A stretch of DNA of 64,000 bases from Adiantum capillus-veneris (Eukaryota > Streptophyta > Polypodiopsida > Polypodiales > Pteridaceae). The stretch covers positions 155,752,741 through 155,816,740 of the forward strand of contig CM043945.1 of assembly GCA_014529385.2 (NCBI GenBank), written 5' to 3'. Below, piece by piece: positions 20,253-31,089 of this stretch; position 1 is the stretch's first letter, and every line of letters begins with the position of its first letter. The notes under the pieces were generated by a model. That model was not told the origin of the DNA. It worked only from the letters and a program-made list of their open reading frames with translations, and ran no database searches. The translations under genes and the position numbers were made by a program.

Positions 20253-21395
20253 ATAACACAATGGTTAGTAGGTTGGACAAGTGATGGACCTCTGTCCCAA
20301 AACATCCATGGTAGTAAACATGGTAGTTACACTCCATTCACACATTGACCTTCAAACAATTGAGATAACTTCTTTCAATAAACCTAGATTGGACAAGTGG
20401 TGGACCTTCAAACCACCTTGGGCTAAAAAATTTATAACTTAAGGGATAGTAGGTTGGACAAGTGGTGTACCTCTGCCCCAAAACATCCATGGCAGTAAAC
20501 ATAGTAGCTACACTCCATTCACACATTGACCTTCAAAAAATAGAGATAGGACTATTGAATAGAGCTAGCTTGGATAGGTGATGGCCCTTCAAACCACCTT
20601 CAGGGCTAAACCCACCATAACACAAGGGATAGTAGGGTGGACAAGTTGTGGACCTATGCCCCAAACCATCCATGGTAATCGAGATAGTAGCTACACTACA
20701 TTCACACATTGATCTTGAAGCAATATAGATAGCTTGAACAGGTGGTCCACTTGCACACCACCCTAGGCTAAAACCTCCATAGAAAAATGGATAGTAGGTT
20801 GGACAAATGGTGGACCTCTGCCCCATACTATCCATGGTGGTAAACATAGTAGTTACACTCCATTCACACATTGACCTTCAAATAGTAGAGATAGATTCTT
20901 TTAATAGAGTTAGCTTGGACAGGTGGTGGACCTTCAAACCACCTTGGGCTAAAACCTCCATAATACAATGGATACTAGGTTGGAATAGTGGTGGACCTCT
21001 ATCCCAAACCATCCAATAGTAGAGATAGATTCTTTTAATAGAGATAGCTTGGACAGGTGGTGGACCTTCAAACCACCTTGGGCTAAAACCTCCATAATAC
21101 AATGGATACTAGGTTGGAATAGTGGTGGACCTCTACCCCAAACCATCCATGGTAGTAAACAAAGTAGCTACAGTCCATTCACACATTGACCTTGAAACAA
21201 TAGAGATAGCTTCTCTCAATGGATCTAGCTTGGATAGATGGTGGACCTTCAAACAACCTTGGGCTAAAAGCTCCATAACACAATGAGTAGTAGGTTGGAC
21301 AAGCGGTGGACCTTTGCCCAAAACCATCCAAGGTAGTAAACAAAGTAGCTATAGTCCATTCACCTATTGACCTTGAAACAATAGAGGTAGATTTG
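20253..21395. repeat. Satellite, type B, middle fragment with a local tandem duplication
   Basis: This is the same type B units as 6125-6666. A unit of about 133 bases at about 20882-21014 is repeated almost unchanged at about 21015-21148, joined inside the word ACCATCC, so a recent unequal exchange is likely. It is interrupted by copia-1 at 21396. Confidence 0.85.
21391..21395. repeat. Probable target site duplication of copia-1, left
   Basis: ATTTG here versus ATTTT at 26344-26348: four of five bases match, consistent with a mutated 5-bp duplication. Confidence 0.6.
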
Positions 21396-21613
21396 TGTAG
21401 AGTGTGCAGGTGATGGAGAAGGTAGAAAAGAAGACTACGCACACACACCAACACACATCAAGATAAACACACACACAATCGTTACCCTGCAGTAGCCATT
21501 CAAGGAGCTGCTCTTCTCTTCTTCTTCTCTTTGAACTATATCCAAAGGTATATTTACAACATAGTATAGTCAGTGTCCAGCCGCCCATAGCACAATGGAC
21601 ATATTCTTTAACA
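21396..21613 (-). repeat. copia-1 3' LTR
   Basis: On the plus strand it starts TGTAGAGTG and ends CTTTAACA. It matches 26129-26343 with roughly ten differences by eye. Confidence 0.95.
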
Positions 21614-21622
21614 CTCCCCCTC
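21614..21622 (-). other. copia-1 polypurine tract
   Basis: CTCCCCCTC on the plus strand is GAGGGGGAG on the element strand, directly before the 3' LTR. Confidence 0.85.
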
Positions 21623-23244
21623 AAGCTCAGAGTGAGCTTGCATATGATGGATTCCCAATGCTTCACGAAAGTAGCAAAACTTCTCCTTTCCAAGAGCTTT
21701 TGTGAATATATCCGCAACTTGATCATTTGTCTTCACATACACCAAATCAATCTCACCTGCCAAAACTTTTTCTCTAATGAAGTGATAATGTACTTCAATG
21801 TGTTTAGTGCGAGCATGGTAGACTGGATTCTTTGCCAACATGATGCTGCTAATATTGTCACAATATATAATGACACTGTCAAGATAGTCAAAACCAAAGT
21901 GTACCTTAAGTACTCTCAACCATGACTCTTCACATGCTGCCAAAGCTGCTCCACGATATTCAGCTTCTGTACTTGATAATGCTACAGTTGATTGCTTCTT
22001 GCTACTCCAACTTATCATACCATTGCCAATGGAAAATGCATAACCACTCATAGATATTCTATCCATAAAATCTTGTGCCCAATCTGCATTTGTGTAACCA
22101 TAAAGACAAAGCTTCCCATTCTTTTCATAAAACATTCCATAACTGACAGTGGTTTTCACATATCTCATAATCCGTCTCACTGCATCAAGATGACTTTTAC
22201 ATGGCTTTTGCATGAATTGACTCACAACACCCACTGCAAAACTCAAATCTGGCCTTGTTATTGTCAAGTAAATAAGGCTTCAACCATCTTGCGATACATA
22301 GTGACATCCTCAATGTAATGTCCATCATCAAACAACTTTACATTTTGATCAAGAGGTGTATCAACCGGTTTGCACGCTGTCATTCCATACTTCTCAAGCA
22401 TATCCAACACGTATTGTCTTTGTATCATCCAAATTCCTGATAATGTATTGAAAATTTCGATTCCCAAGAAATATCTCAACTCACCAAGGTCCTTCATGTT
22501 GAATTCTCTCAACAAACTCTTCTTGACATGCAAAATTTGCTCATCATGACTTCGAGTGAGAATCAAGTCATCAACATAGATAACAATAACGACGATCTCT
22601 CCATCAACATGATTCAAAAACAATGAGTGATCAGCAGTAGACTGTTTAAATCCAATCTTCTTCAAGAATCTGGTTATCTTTTCACACCAAGCTCTAGATG
22701 CTTGCTTCAAACCATACAATGCTTTCTTCAACTTACACACATTATATGGAAACTCTGGATGTTGATAACCCTCTGGCTGTATCATATAAAATTTTTCTTC
22801 CAAGTCACCATTTAAGAATGAATTATCCACATCCATTTGCCGTAACTTCCAACCAAACATACTTGCCATTGCTATCACCAATCTGACTGTTGTCATCTTT
22901 GCAACTGGACTAAATGTCTCATCATAATCAAGACCTTTTGTTTGTGCATAACCTTTAGCAACAAGCCTCGCTTTGTATCTTTCCACACTACCATCTGACT
23001 TGCACTTGACTTTGTATACCTATTTTGAACCAATTGCTTTCTTTCCACTTGGCAAGCGAACCAAATCCCAAGTGTCATTCTTCACAAGAGCATCCATCTC
23101 ATCATCCATAGCTGACTCCCATTCTGATTTTCCAATTGCCTCTTGAAAACATGTAGGCTCTTTATGTTGCACACGTGAAACCATGTATGCATAATGTGTA
23201 CACATATAACCATTGTATGTCAATCTATCAACTGGATAACACAC
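21623..23244 (-). pseudogene. copia-1 reverse transcriptase and RNase H
   Basis: Read on the minus strand. It begins with a pre-RT segment (CYPVDRLTYNGY ... NDTWDLVRLPSGKKAIGSK), then a TAG at about 23017-23022, then RT (ARLVAKGYAQTKGLDYDETF, QMDVDNSFLNGDL, LYGLKQASRAW, catalytic YVDD). A frame change near 22265 separates RT from RNase H (TITRPDLSFAVGVVSQFM, LYGYTNADWA, STVALSSTEAEYRGA, HTRTKHIEVHYHF-like end with VADIFTKALG). All major copia RT and RNase H motifs are visible, but the ORF is broken in at least two places. Confidence 0.9.
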
Positions 23245-23921
23245 CCTCTCTGATCTGTCTTCTTATGCCTTGTTCACGTAAGTAATCATCAAAACTGTGT
23301 GACATGTACTCTCCCCCTCCATCTGTACGTAGGCATTTAATTTGACAACCATTCTCTTTCTCAACCATAACTTTGAACTCCAAGAATACCTCAAATTCCT
23401 TTGACTTTGCCTTTAGAAAGTAAACCCATGTCATTCTGCTATAATCATCTGTGAATGTGATAAAATATCGACAACCATTTGGCGTACCATGATCACAAGG
23501 TCCCCAAATATCTGAATGAACAATTTCCAAAGGACTTTGGCTAATTCTCCCCCTCTTTGGAAATGGTAAACGAGATTGCTTTCCAAATTGACAAGCTTCA
23601 CAAACATGATCGAAATTCAATTTGCCAAACTTTGGTAATCCACGTACAATTTGATTTGATTGCATAGGCTTTGGTCTTCTAAAATTGACATGACCAATCC
23701 TCTTATGCCATAACTCTGCCCAATCATCTTGAGTGACTGATTGTTTGCATACATACCACTGTGCAAGCATGGATCTCCAGCTTCCAATGAGAACAAGCGA
23801 CCTGTCTTTCTTCCACGTGCCAATATCTTGCCTGGTCTGCCTTTGTGAAACTCCTCTATGAAGTAGCCATAAAAATTAAAACGGACTTGCAACCCTTGAT
23901 CTGTCATGTGTCCAACTGATG
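23245..23921 (-). pseudogene. copia-1 integrase, truncated
   Basis: Minus strand. A GAG-pre-integrase HHCC region (LWHKRIGHVNFRR ... CEACQFGKQSRLPF) is followed by the core, with IVHSDIWGP (first Asp) and TDGGGEYMSH (second Asp). The sequence then jumps after GIRRQ to the pre-RT region, so the QNGVAERKNR segment with the catalytic Glu and the rest of the integrase are missing compared with copia-2. Frame changes also occur near 23760 and 23910. It cannot make active integrase. Confidence 0.9.
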
Positions 23922-25223
23922 CTAAATTCTTGTGATTGAAGGCACATATAGAACATCTCCCAATGTGTTGTATGTCCTGTCTTTTTCTAGCAATGGAACT
24001 GAACCAACATGCGTAATCCGATGCATTGTATCATCACCTGTAGCGACAAACTCATCCTCTTCTAATTTCTCTTTTCTGTCAAACCATTCACCATGATAAG
24101 TCATATGATTTGTGGCACCACTATCTAAATACCAATCATCTATATGATGTGGATCCACCATGCTTCCAACAACATGCTCCATAGGAAATAAATGTCCACT
24201 CGATCTATTGTCATATATATTTTGATCATGAGGATTGTATCTAGCAAAGTTTCCTCCATGTCTGCCATAACCTCGACCTCTTCCACCACGATCACGATTT
24301 TGATTTAGCCTTGTGTAACATTCTCTTTCAAAGTGACCATAAATTCCACATCTGTTACAATATCCATCTCTTTGAGGATGTACAAATCGTCCACCTCCAC
24401 GTCCACGAGTTCGGGCTCTCCCCCTGCCCCTTTGGCTATAATCATTGTAACTTTGACTTTGTTGGTTTTGCCATTGACCTCTTCCAACATTGTTTCCACG
24501 ACCATAGTTTCCTCTTCCACCTCTATTGTTTCCACGACCTCTAGAGTAAAAAACCTGATCTCTGGAATTGTTATTTGATGTAGAAGGACCTGACTTGCCT
24601 AACTTCACCTCTTCTTGCAAACAAAGGTTTACTAACTCTTCAAAATCAGGCATGTGTCCTCGAACAGATATAGCTGTATCCAATGACTTGTATTCCGGTC
24701 CCAAACCATTCAATGTCACTGAAACTAAGTCATCATCTAGAACTTCAACATTAATGCTCGCAAGATCTTCCTGTATTTGCTTTATCTCTGTCACATAATC
24801 TGATATGGATCTATTTCCTCGCCATACACAATGTAACCTTTGCTTTAAGTGAACTTTTCGTGGTTCTGTATTGGAGCTGTTCATTCTTGCTAGTATCTCC
24901 CATGCTTCCTTTGGAGATTGAGCCTTCTTCACATGTGGTATAAAGAAGTCACTAATGCATAGTGAAATCCAATGCATCACTTTCCTTGAATTCTCGATCC
25001 ATTTCTTGTAAGCTTCTACTCCTGCTTGCCATGTTTTATGTGCTTCAACATTCTCTCTATTTGGTTCCAAACCAACCTCGGGACACTCTTGTTCACCTGT
25101 AATGTAATCCCATAAACCTTTGCCCATGATAAAGTTCTCCATCCTGTAAGACCATATGCTGTAGTTCTCTCTGGTCAGCTTCTCTCCAACAATCTGTGTG
25201 ACTTGAGTTGAACTTTCTACCAT
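23922..25223 (-). CDS. gag: copia-1 Gag and protease
   Basis: About 434 aa from the likely Met at 25223 (sequence MVESSTQVTQIV); the frame extends 26 residues upstream with no Gag similarity. UBN2-like Gag motifs: NYSIWSYRMENFIMGKGLWDY, ILARMNSSN, LHCVWRGNRSISDYV, LNGLGPEYKSLDTAI. An Arg/Gly-rich stretch precedes a zinc knuckle (CNRCGIYGHFEREC, CX2CX4HX4C). The retropepsin active site is WYLDSGATNHMT. The frame is lost soon after, near 23925. The role is RNA packaging and maturation. The stretch is intact, but the element is defective downstream. Confidence 0.85.
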   Translation of the reverse strand: MVESSTQVTQIVGEKLTRENYSIWSYRMENFIMGKGLWDYITGEQECPEVGLEPNRENVEAHKTWQAGVEAYKKWIENSRKVMHWISLCISDFFIPHVKKAQSPKEAWEILARMNSSNTEPRKVHLKQRLHCVWRGNRSISDYVTEIKQIQEDLASINVEVLDDDLVSVTLNGLGPEYKSLDTAISVRGHMPDFEELVNLCLQEEVKLGKSGPSTSNNNSRDQVFYSRGRGNNRGGRGNYGRGNNVGRGQWQNQQSQSYNDYSQRGRGRARTRGRGGGRFVHPQRDGYCNRCGIYGHFERECYTRLNQNRDRGGRGRGYGRHGGNFARYNPHDQNIYDNRSSGHLFPMEHVVGSMVDPHHIDDWYLDSGATNHMTYHGEWFDRKEKLEEDEFVATGDDTMHRITHVGSVPLLEKDRTYNTLGDVLYVPSITRI

Positions 25224-26113
25224 CTTCACACTCTCAATTTCTTCCAAAGGATTTTGACAAAATTTCGGCAGAGTTTCGTTTGTATTTGGACAATATCTCA
25301 AGTGACAATCTCAACCAAAGTGCTCATAAACACTGACAGAAAATCTCTCACTGCCAAGGGAAAATCCACTGACTCACTTTGCCACAGACTGACTCAATAC
25401 TATGCATAAATACTCTAAAACAATGTCCACATGGACCTGTATGAAAATGCAATCCATACGCTATCCTGTACCACATTACCATACATCCACCTTCTTCCCA
25501 TAGTCGTAAACGACATATGAGGTCTTTCGCGCGGCCAGTCGGGGGTTCGCTCCAGTACCTAATCCACCTTGCCAAGGTACCAAAGCTCCCAAGGCAAGGC
25601 TTCAAAAAACCTCATTCGACCCTCACAAAGGCTGCAGTTTTCCAAAATACATTAACCGCATATCCATACATAACCACAAAGTACTCAATCTGACAATATA
25701 ACCTCCTCAACTTCTTCCCACAACCTTTCTTACATAGGCGGCTGTCCATAACGGACCCACAACAACCAAACATAATCTTCGATAACACAATATCATGATG
25801 CAAAAGCTCTATGTCGCTCTCCAAAACCTGTGTAAATGCTGAATTCTTCACCTGTAACCTGTAAATCTACTGTCGAGTGCAAAACTGGACATCTCCTATG
25901 CTTGTGTGAGTTAGCTGTTTGCTGCAGAAAATTGCAGATTTTGGAAAATCTGAGTACGCCAATGCGTCCAAAACGCCCAAAAACATAAAGATAGTCTCCT
26001 GGATCACTGTATTCCGAGTTGGGGTGAGGGAGTTATGACCAAAAAACCTCTCTTTTTTACTGTTTTCTAGAGCTGCGGAAACCTGTGTATTGACTGTAGT
26101 TCCTTAAACTGAG
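25224..26113 (-). other. copia-1 untranslated leader
   Basis: About 0.9 kb between primer site and Gag start. It has short minus-strand open frames but no recognisable protein. It is longer than the leader of copia-2 and may contain a secondary insertion or degraded sequence. Confidence 0.5.
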
Positions 26114-26125
26114 CTCTGATACCAC
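26114..26125 (-). other. copia-1 primer binding site (initiator tRNA-Met)
   Basis: The reverse strand reads TGGTATCAGAGC, the standard plant copia primer site, three bases inside the 5' LTR. Confidence 0.9.
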
Positions 26126-26128
26126 TTT

Positions 26129-26343
26129 GTAGAGTGCGTAGGTGATGGAGAAGGTAGAAAAGAAGACTACGCACACGCACCAACACACATCAAGACACAC
26201 ACACACAATCGTTACCCTGCAACATCCATTGAACGAGCTGCTCTTCTCTTCTTCTTCTCTTTGAACTATATCCAAAGATATATTTACAACATAGTATAGT
26301 CAGTGTCCAGCCGCCCATAGCACAATGGACATATTCTTTAACA
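26129..26343 (-). repeat. copia-1 5' LTR
   Basis: 215 bp. On the plus strand it starts TGTAGAGTGCGTAGG and ends CTTTAACA, pairing with 21396-21613. Confidence 0.95.
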
Positions 26344-28110
26344 ATTTTATCAATTGCTCTAGCTTGGATAGGTGGTGGACCTTCAAACCACCTAGGGCTA
26401 AAACCTCTATAACAAAATGGATAGTAGGTTGGACAAGTGGTGGATCTCTACCCAAAACCATCCATGGTAGTAAACATAGTAGCTACACTCCATTCACACA
26501 TTGACCTTGAAAAAAAGATATAGCTTGATTCGATAGACGTAGCTTGGACATGTGGTGGACACTTCATTCACACATTGACCTTCAAACAATAGAGATAGCT
26601 TCTTTCAATAGAGCTAGCTTGGACATGTGGTGCACCTTTTTACCACCTTGGTATAAAACCTTTATGACTTAAGCAATAGTAGGTTGGAAAAGTGATGGAC
26701 CTCTACCCTAGACCATCGATGGTAGTAAACATAGTAACTACACCCCATTCACACACTAACCTTCAAACAATAGAGATAGCTTCTTTCAATAGAGCTAGCT
26801 TGCACATGTGGTGCACCTTTTTACCACCTTGGTATAAAACCTTTATGACTTAAGCAATAGTAGGTTGGAAAAGTGATGGACCTCTACCCTAGTCCATCGA
26901 TGGTAGTAAACATAGTAACTACACCCCATTCACACACTAACCTTCAAACAATAGAGATAGGAATATTGAATAGAGCTAGCTTGCACAGGTGGTGGACCTT
27001 CAAACCACCTTGGGCTAAACCCACCATAACACAAGGAATAGTAGGCTGGACAAGTTGTGGACCTATGCCCAAAACCATCCATGGTAATAGAGATAGTAGT
27101 TACACTCCATTTACACATTGACCTTGAAACAAGTAATAGCTTGAACAGGTAGTCCACCTTCACATTACCTTGGGATAAAACCTCCATAACACAATGGATA
27201 GTAGGCTGGACAAGTGGTGGAACTTTGCCACATACTATCCATGATATTAAACATAGTAGTTACATTCCATTCACATTGACCTTCAAATAATAGAGAGGGC
27301 TTCTTTCAATAGAGTTATCTTGGACAGGTGTGGTGGACCTTCAAACAACGTTGGGCTAAAAAATCCATAACACAATCGATAGTAGGTTGGACAACGAGTG
27401 GACCTCTGCCCCAAACCATCCATGGTAGTAAACAAAGTAGCTACACTCCATTCACACATTAACCTTGAAATAATAGAGATAGATTCTTTCAATGGAGCTA
27501 GCTTGGATAAGTGGTGGACCTTCAAACAACATAGGGAAAAAACCTCCATAGCACAATGGATAGTAGGTTGGACAAAAGGTGGACCTCTACCCCAAGCCAT
27601 CTATGCTAGTAGACATAGTAGCTACACTACATTCACACATTGACCTTGAAACAACATAGATAGTTTGTTTCAATAGAACTATCTTGAACATGTGCAAGAC
27701 CTTCAAACCACCTTGGGCTAAAACCTCCATAACACAATGGATAGTAGGTTGGACAACGGGTGGACCTGTGCTCCAAACCATCTATGGTAGTAAACATAGT
27801 AGCTATACTCAATTCACACGTTGACCGTGAAATGATAGAGATAGCTTGTTTCAATAAAGCTAGCTTGGACACGTGGCGGACCTTCAAACCACCTTGGGCT
27901 AAAGCCTCCATAACATAATGGATAATAGGTTGGACAAGTGGTGGACCTCTGCCCAAACCATCCATGCTAATAGACATAGTAGCTACGCTCCATTTACACA
28001 TTGACCTTGAAACAATAGAGATAACTTGTTTCAATAGAGCTATCTTGGACAAGTGGTGGACCTACAAATCACCTTGGAAGTAGGTTGGACAAGTGAAGGA
28101 CTATATTATT
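26344..28110. repeat. Satellite, type B, right fragment
   Basis: About ten further type B units continue the array broken by copia-1. A unit of about 186 bases is repeated in tandem at about 26580-26950, with the variant TTGCACATGTGGTGCACC. The array fades after 28080-28110. Confidence 0.85.
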
Positions 28111-28148
28111 TAGTAACAAACTGAATTTGTATTTTTTTTCCAGAAGAT

Positions 28149-28910
28149 ATGGCACCAAAAAGGAATGTTATAAGGGTGGCTGTCTCAATTGACTATACTT
28201 GCAATCATCAAAGGAATTGGTATCTAGATATACATGGTGTGGAGGGTGCACAATTTTATAAGGTGCATATATCTATTGCAAAGAAAGAGAATAATAGTCT
28301 ATTTGAAGATGTTGGCCAAGTAGTGGAAGCCTCTATCTCTATAGTTAATGGTCATCCATAGGTGGAATGCATTGATATTGTAGTCCCAATGAATCAAGAA
28401 TTCCAATTATCTCTAGGAGAAGATGCATTTTCATGCATGTTGCAAAATAAAGATGAGACAATGTTTTCTCAAAAATGGAATATTGAAGAGTCAACTCAAG
28501 GTTTCAGAACAGATCAACTTCAAAGCTCCATCATAGCCACACTATAGGGAAAGAAGGGGAAAGCTTCACGACCACCTATAAACAAGAAATTCAAAGTGCA
28601 AAAAGTAGCACCTAAAGAGACTAGTTCTATTTTGGATGTAGACAATGCATCTCTAGCATCCTCAACACAAGGTTCAATGTCCAAGATGAGAATCATGGAT
28701 CCAAAAGCTCTAGAGGCAGAGGCCATGAAAGGACAAGAAAAAGATACAGGTGGAATGAATAAGTATATAATCTATTACCCTTCCAATATAAGGAGTTTGA
28801 TATCCCTATTCAAAATTGTTGGCTGGCCCCTGATCACTATTTTATGTATGCTAATTAGCATACATTCTCTGCTAGTTAGCATACACACTATATTGACACT
28901 TCCTTGTTAG
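28149..28910 (+). pseudogene. Unknown ORF upstream of the FCP1-like region, broken by two TAGs
   Basis: A single frame from ATG 28149, after a T-rich run ending CCAG that looks like a 3' splice site. It is interrupted by TAG 28359-28361 and TAG 28545-28547. Visible features: MAPKRNVIRVAVSIDYTCNH, a CIDIVVPMNQEFQLSLGEDAF segment, then a Lys/Ser-rich part (GKKGKASRPPINKKFKVQK). I do not recognise a domain. Its position suggests it is the 5' part of the same former gene as the FCP1-like segment at 29877-30902, perhaps on separate exons; this is inference. Confidence 0.4.
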
Positions 28911-29040
28911 CATATTTTGTATGCTAGTTATCATGGTGGTTAGCACACTTTGTATACTAGTTAGCATAGTTAGCATAGACAATGTGAATGTCTACAGGAT
29001 ATAGATGCCTATCATACATGGAATGCTACTTGTCACACTA
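28840..29040. repeat. First cluster of TAGCATAC palindromic words
   Basis: It includes TATGCTAATTAGCATAC near 28847 and several GTTAGCATA/TATGCTAGTTA words. It is separated from the main array at 31090-32780. Confidence 0.7.
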
Positions 29041-29085
29041 TGCATACAAGCAGTTATTATGGTTTTGATGAAAATTAATGGGTGA

Positions 29086-29614
29086 ATGAAATACACAGGT
29101 ATCAATGATGTAGGATGCAAACCTAACAAGACACCTTTCAGTCAAAGGATAGAAAAGAAGCTCTGTAATGATAAATCTGATGAGCTGGATAGACAGCATG
29201 AAAGGGTAGATGTAATGCCACAGCATGCGACAGTGCATAAGGATGCTGCAGATGGTAAAGAAACAGATGATGATGATGAAGATTTTATCATTATTTATCA
29301 TCCCAAACCGAAGCCCCCTACAAATGATCAAAGAAGTGTCTCAGAGAAAACGGTTAGGAGTGTGCAAGAGGAAGGTAGGAGTGCTCAAAAGGAAGTTTAC
29401 AGTGGGCTGACTGCGCAAGACGCCAATGATGACAACCCCTTGCAAGGTTTTGTTGAAAGTGAAATTAAAGAGAAAAGGTGGCCTAGAACAGATTTTGGAA
29501 TATTATGGGGATGAGATATGTGCTGCCCTTCCGAGCACCTTGGATGACGTAAATGAACGCAGTAGAGGTGAAAAGAAATCCATTCAATCACGTGCTTGCA
29601 AGAAATTATGTTGA
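29086..29614 (+). pseudogene. Acidic unknown ORF fragment before the FCP1-like domain
   Basis: Frame 1 from 29086 gives a Lys/Asp-rich protein with DDDDEDFIIIYHPKPKPP. It is lost near 29510, and frame 2 continues (DEICAALPSTLDDVNERSRG) to 29614. The frame change could be an indel or an unrecognised splice. No known family. The 3' part, from about 29565 onward, is duplicated at 54385 and after. Confidence 0.4.
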
Positions 29615-29876
29615 ATCTATTCCCTGTTGTGTCCAAGCTATTTAGTGTTAGCAAGCTCCACACCTTGTGGCATGTATCTCTCTGGATGTTTATAATGGAG
29701 AAACTCTTTTCAATATTATTTTACTGTACAAAAGTTAAATAGTTTTTTCTTGTCCTTTATGATGTATTTGATACCATTTCTGTGTCACAAGGCAAGATAA
29801 ACTGCAGTTAGTTGCCCTACATGATTTGAATTATGCCATTGCATGCAAAACCATATGAAAGCGGTGTATTGCCAAG

Positions 29877-30902
29877 GTGAGAAACGTACAAAAAGAAAAG
29901 GCCGAGATTGAGAAGCCCTTGTCTAGCTATCTTGAACGCTTAACAAAAATTCTTGAGTACTTCAGTTATGTTCATCCCTCGGGGAAATTTATTTTTGCTG
30001 AGTGGTATGCACTACCAGACCCAATATGCGTGCCAAAGCCGTTGCTAGACGAGGGGCGCGCTTTGGTTCTTGATTTAAATGGCCCCCTTGTTCAAGTTGT
30101 AGAGCCAATGTACGGTGACATTCCCCCTAAACATGTAGGGAAAATGATCAAGTACAATGTGCAAGATAGGAGGTATATTTTGTCGCAAAGATAACCACAA
30201 ATTTCTGGATTGGTGCCTCCGATTTTTCCATGTGTATATATGGAGCACCAACATGGCACCTAAATTGAATGCAATATTAGAAACAATACTCAAAGAGCAA
30301 CGGGCTAAGCTAAGAGGTGTTTTTTTCACAGAATCATTGTAGTGGCTAGTCTTGGTAGATATATACTAAGCCTGTATTCTTGAAGGATTTGAGATTGTTT
30401 TGGAAGAACTGCAAGTTTGGGCCCCAAAACAGTCTAATTATTGATGATAGTATGTACAAAGTGCACCAGAACCCTGAAGGAAGTTGGCTTGTTACTCCTA
30501 AGATAGAGGACCAGACTAAATAACAGTGGAAAAATTTCCTGATAGATACTTTGAGCAGCTCGTTGTTCCTATGGCTGCAACTAGAGGATCGTGCAGCGTA
30601 TACAACTGAAAATGCGTTTGATACTGTCCCAAATCTTTTTTCACAAGAAGTGATCAGGAAGCTGACATTAGAAATGCAAAAGTGCAATGAGGCATAAGCT
30701 GAAAGACATAAGAGAGAGGGGCTACAGACAAAAAAATTAGAGAAGCAGCAGTAGGAAGAAGAAGAAAGAGAGTTGCAAGAACCAAAAGCTCAGCAAGAAG
30801 AAGAAAGAGAGAAAGACCCAAAAGCTCAACAAACAAAGAAGCAAACGGACACTGGGCAAAAGCGAGTGTACAGGCGCACTAAACCACTATCTTATCCAGA
30901 GT
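29877..30902 (+). pseudogene. FCP1/NIF-type HAD phosphatase domain relic
   Basis: Three successive frames together show an FCP1-homology (HAD) fold. The motif I region is ALVLDLNGPLV (about 30063-30093), with Asn where catalytic family members have the second Asp of DxDxT. Next is FLDWCLRFFHVYIWSTNM ... ILKEQRAKLRGVF (30199-30325), then SLIIDDSMYKVHQNPEGSWL (about 30434-30493), the motif IV acidic pair and loop. Frame changes lie near 30178 and between 30342 and 30368. TAA near 30520, TAA near 30696 and TAG 30752-30754 follow. The C-terminal part is a Gln/Glu/Lys-rich coiled coil. Plants have FCP1-like proteins with a DLNG motif of uncertain activity, and this is probably a captured or duplicated copy of one. 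Confidence 0.65.
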
Positions 30903-31089
30903 AGGAGGCTCTCTGCAGTTTTGTAGCATTATGAGGAAAATTTGTAAATTGCCTTTCCAATGTTTGTAACTATTCCCACATTCATTTCAGATAGTAATGA
31001 TCAGATCCTATACTATTCATTTTTTGAAGACAATACTATGTGTACTATTGGCATTCGTTTTGTAAACATTGAATATGTATACATTCTTG

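Larger units (their letters stand above)
21396..26343 (-). mobile_element. copia-1: Ty1/copia retrotransposon, reverse orientation, degraded
   Basis: 4948 bp with LTRs of about 215-218 bp (reverse strand TGTTAAAG...CTACA), an initiator-Met primer site and a GAGGGGGAG polypurine tract. The order gag, PR, IN, RT, RNase H is that of Ty1/copia. The coding sequence has frameshifts, one TAG in RT, and a deletion joining mid-integrase directly to the sequence before RT. It lies in the type B satellite. Confidence 0.95.

Noticed and set aside
25500-25560. tRNA-like stretch with GGGGGTTCGCTCC
   Set aside because: No A box or cloverleaf could be built around it. It lies in the copia-1 leader.
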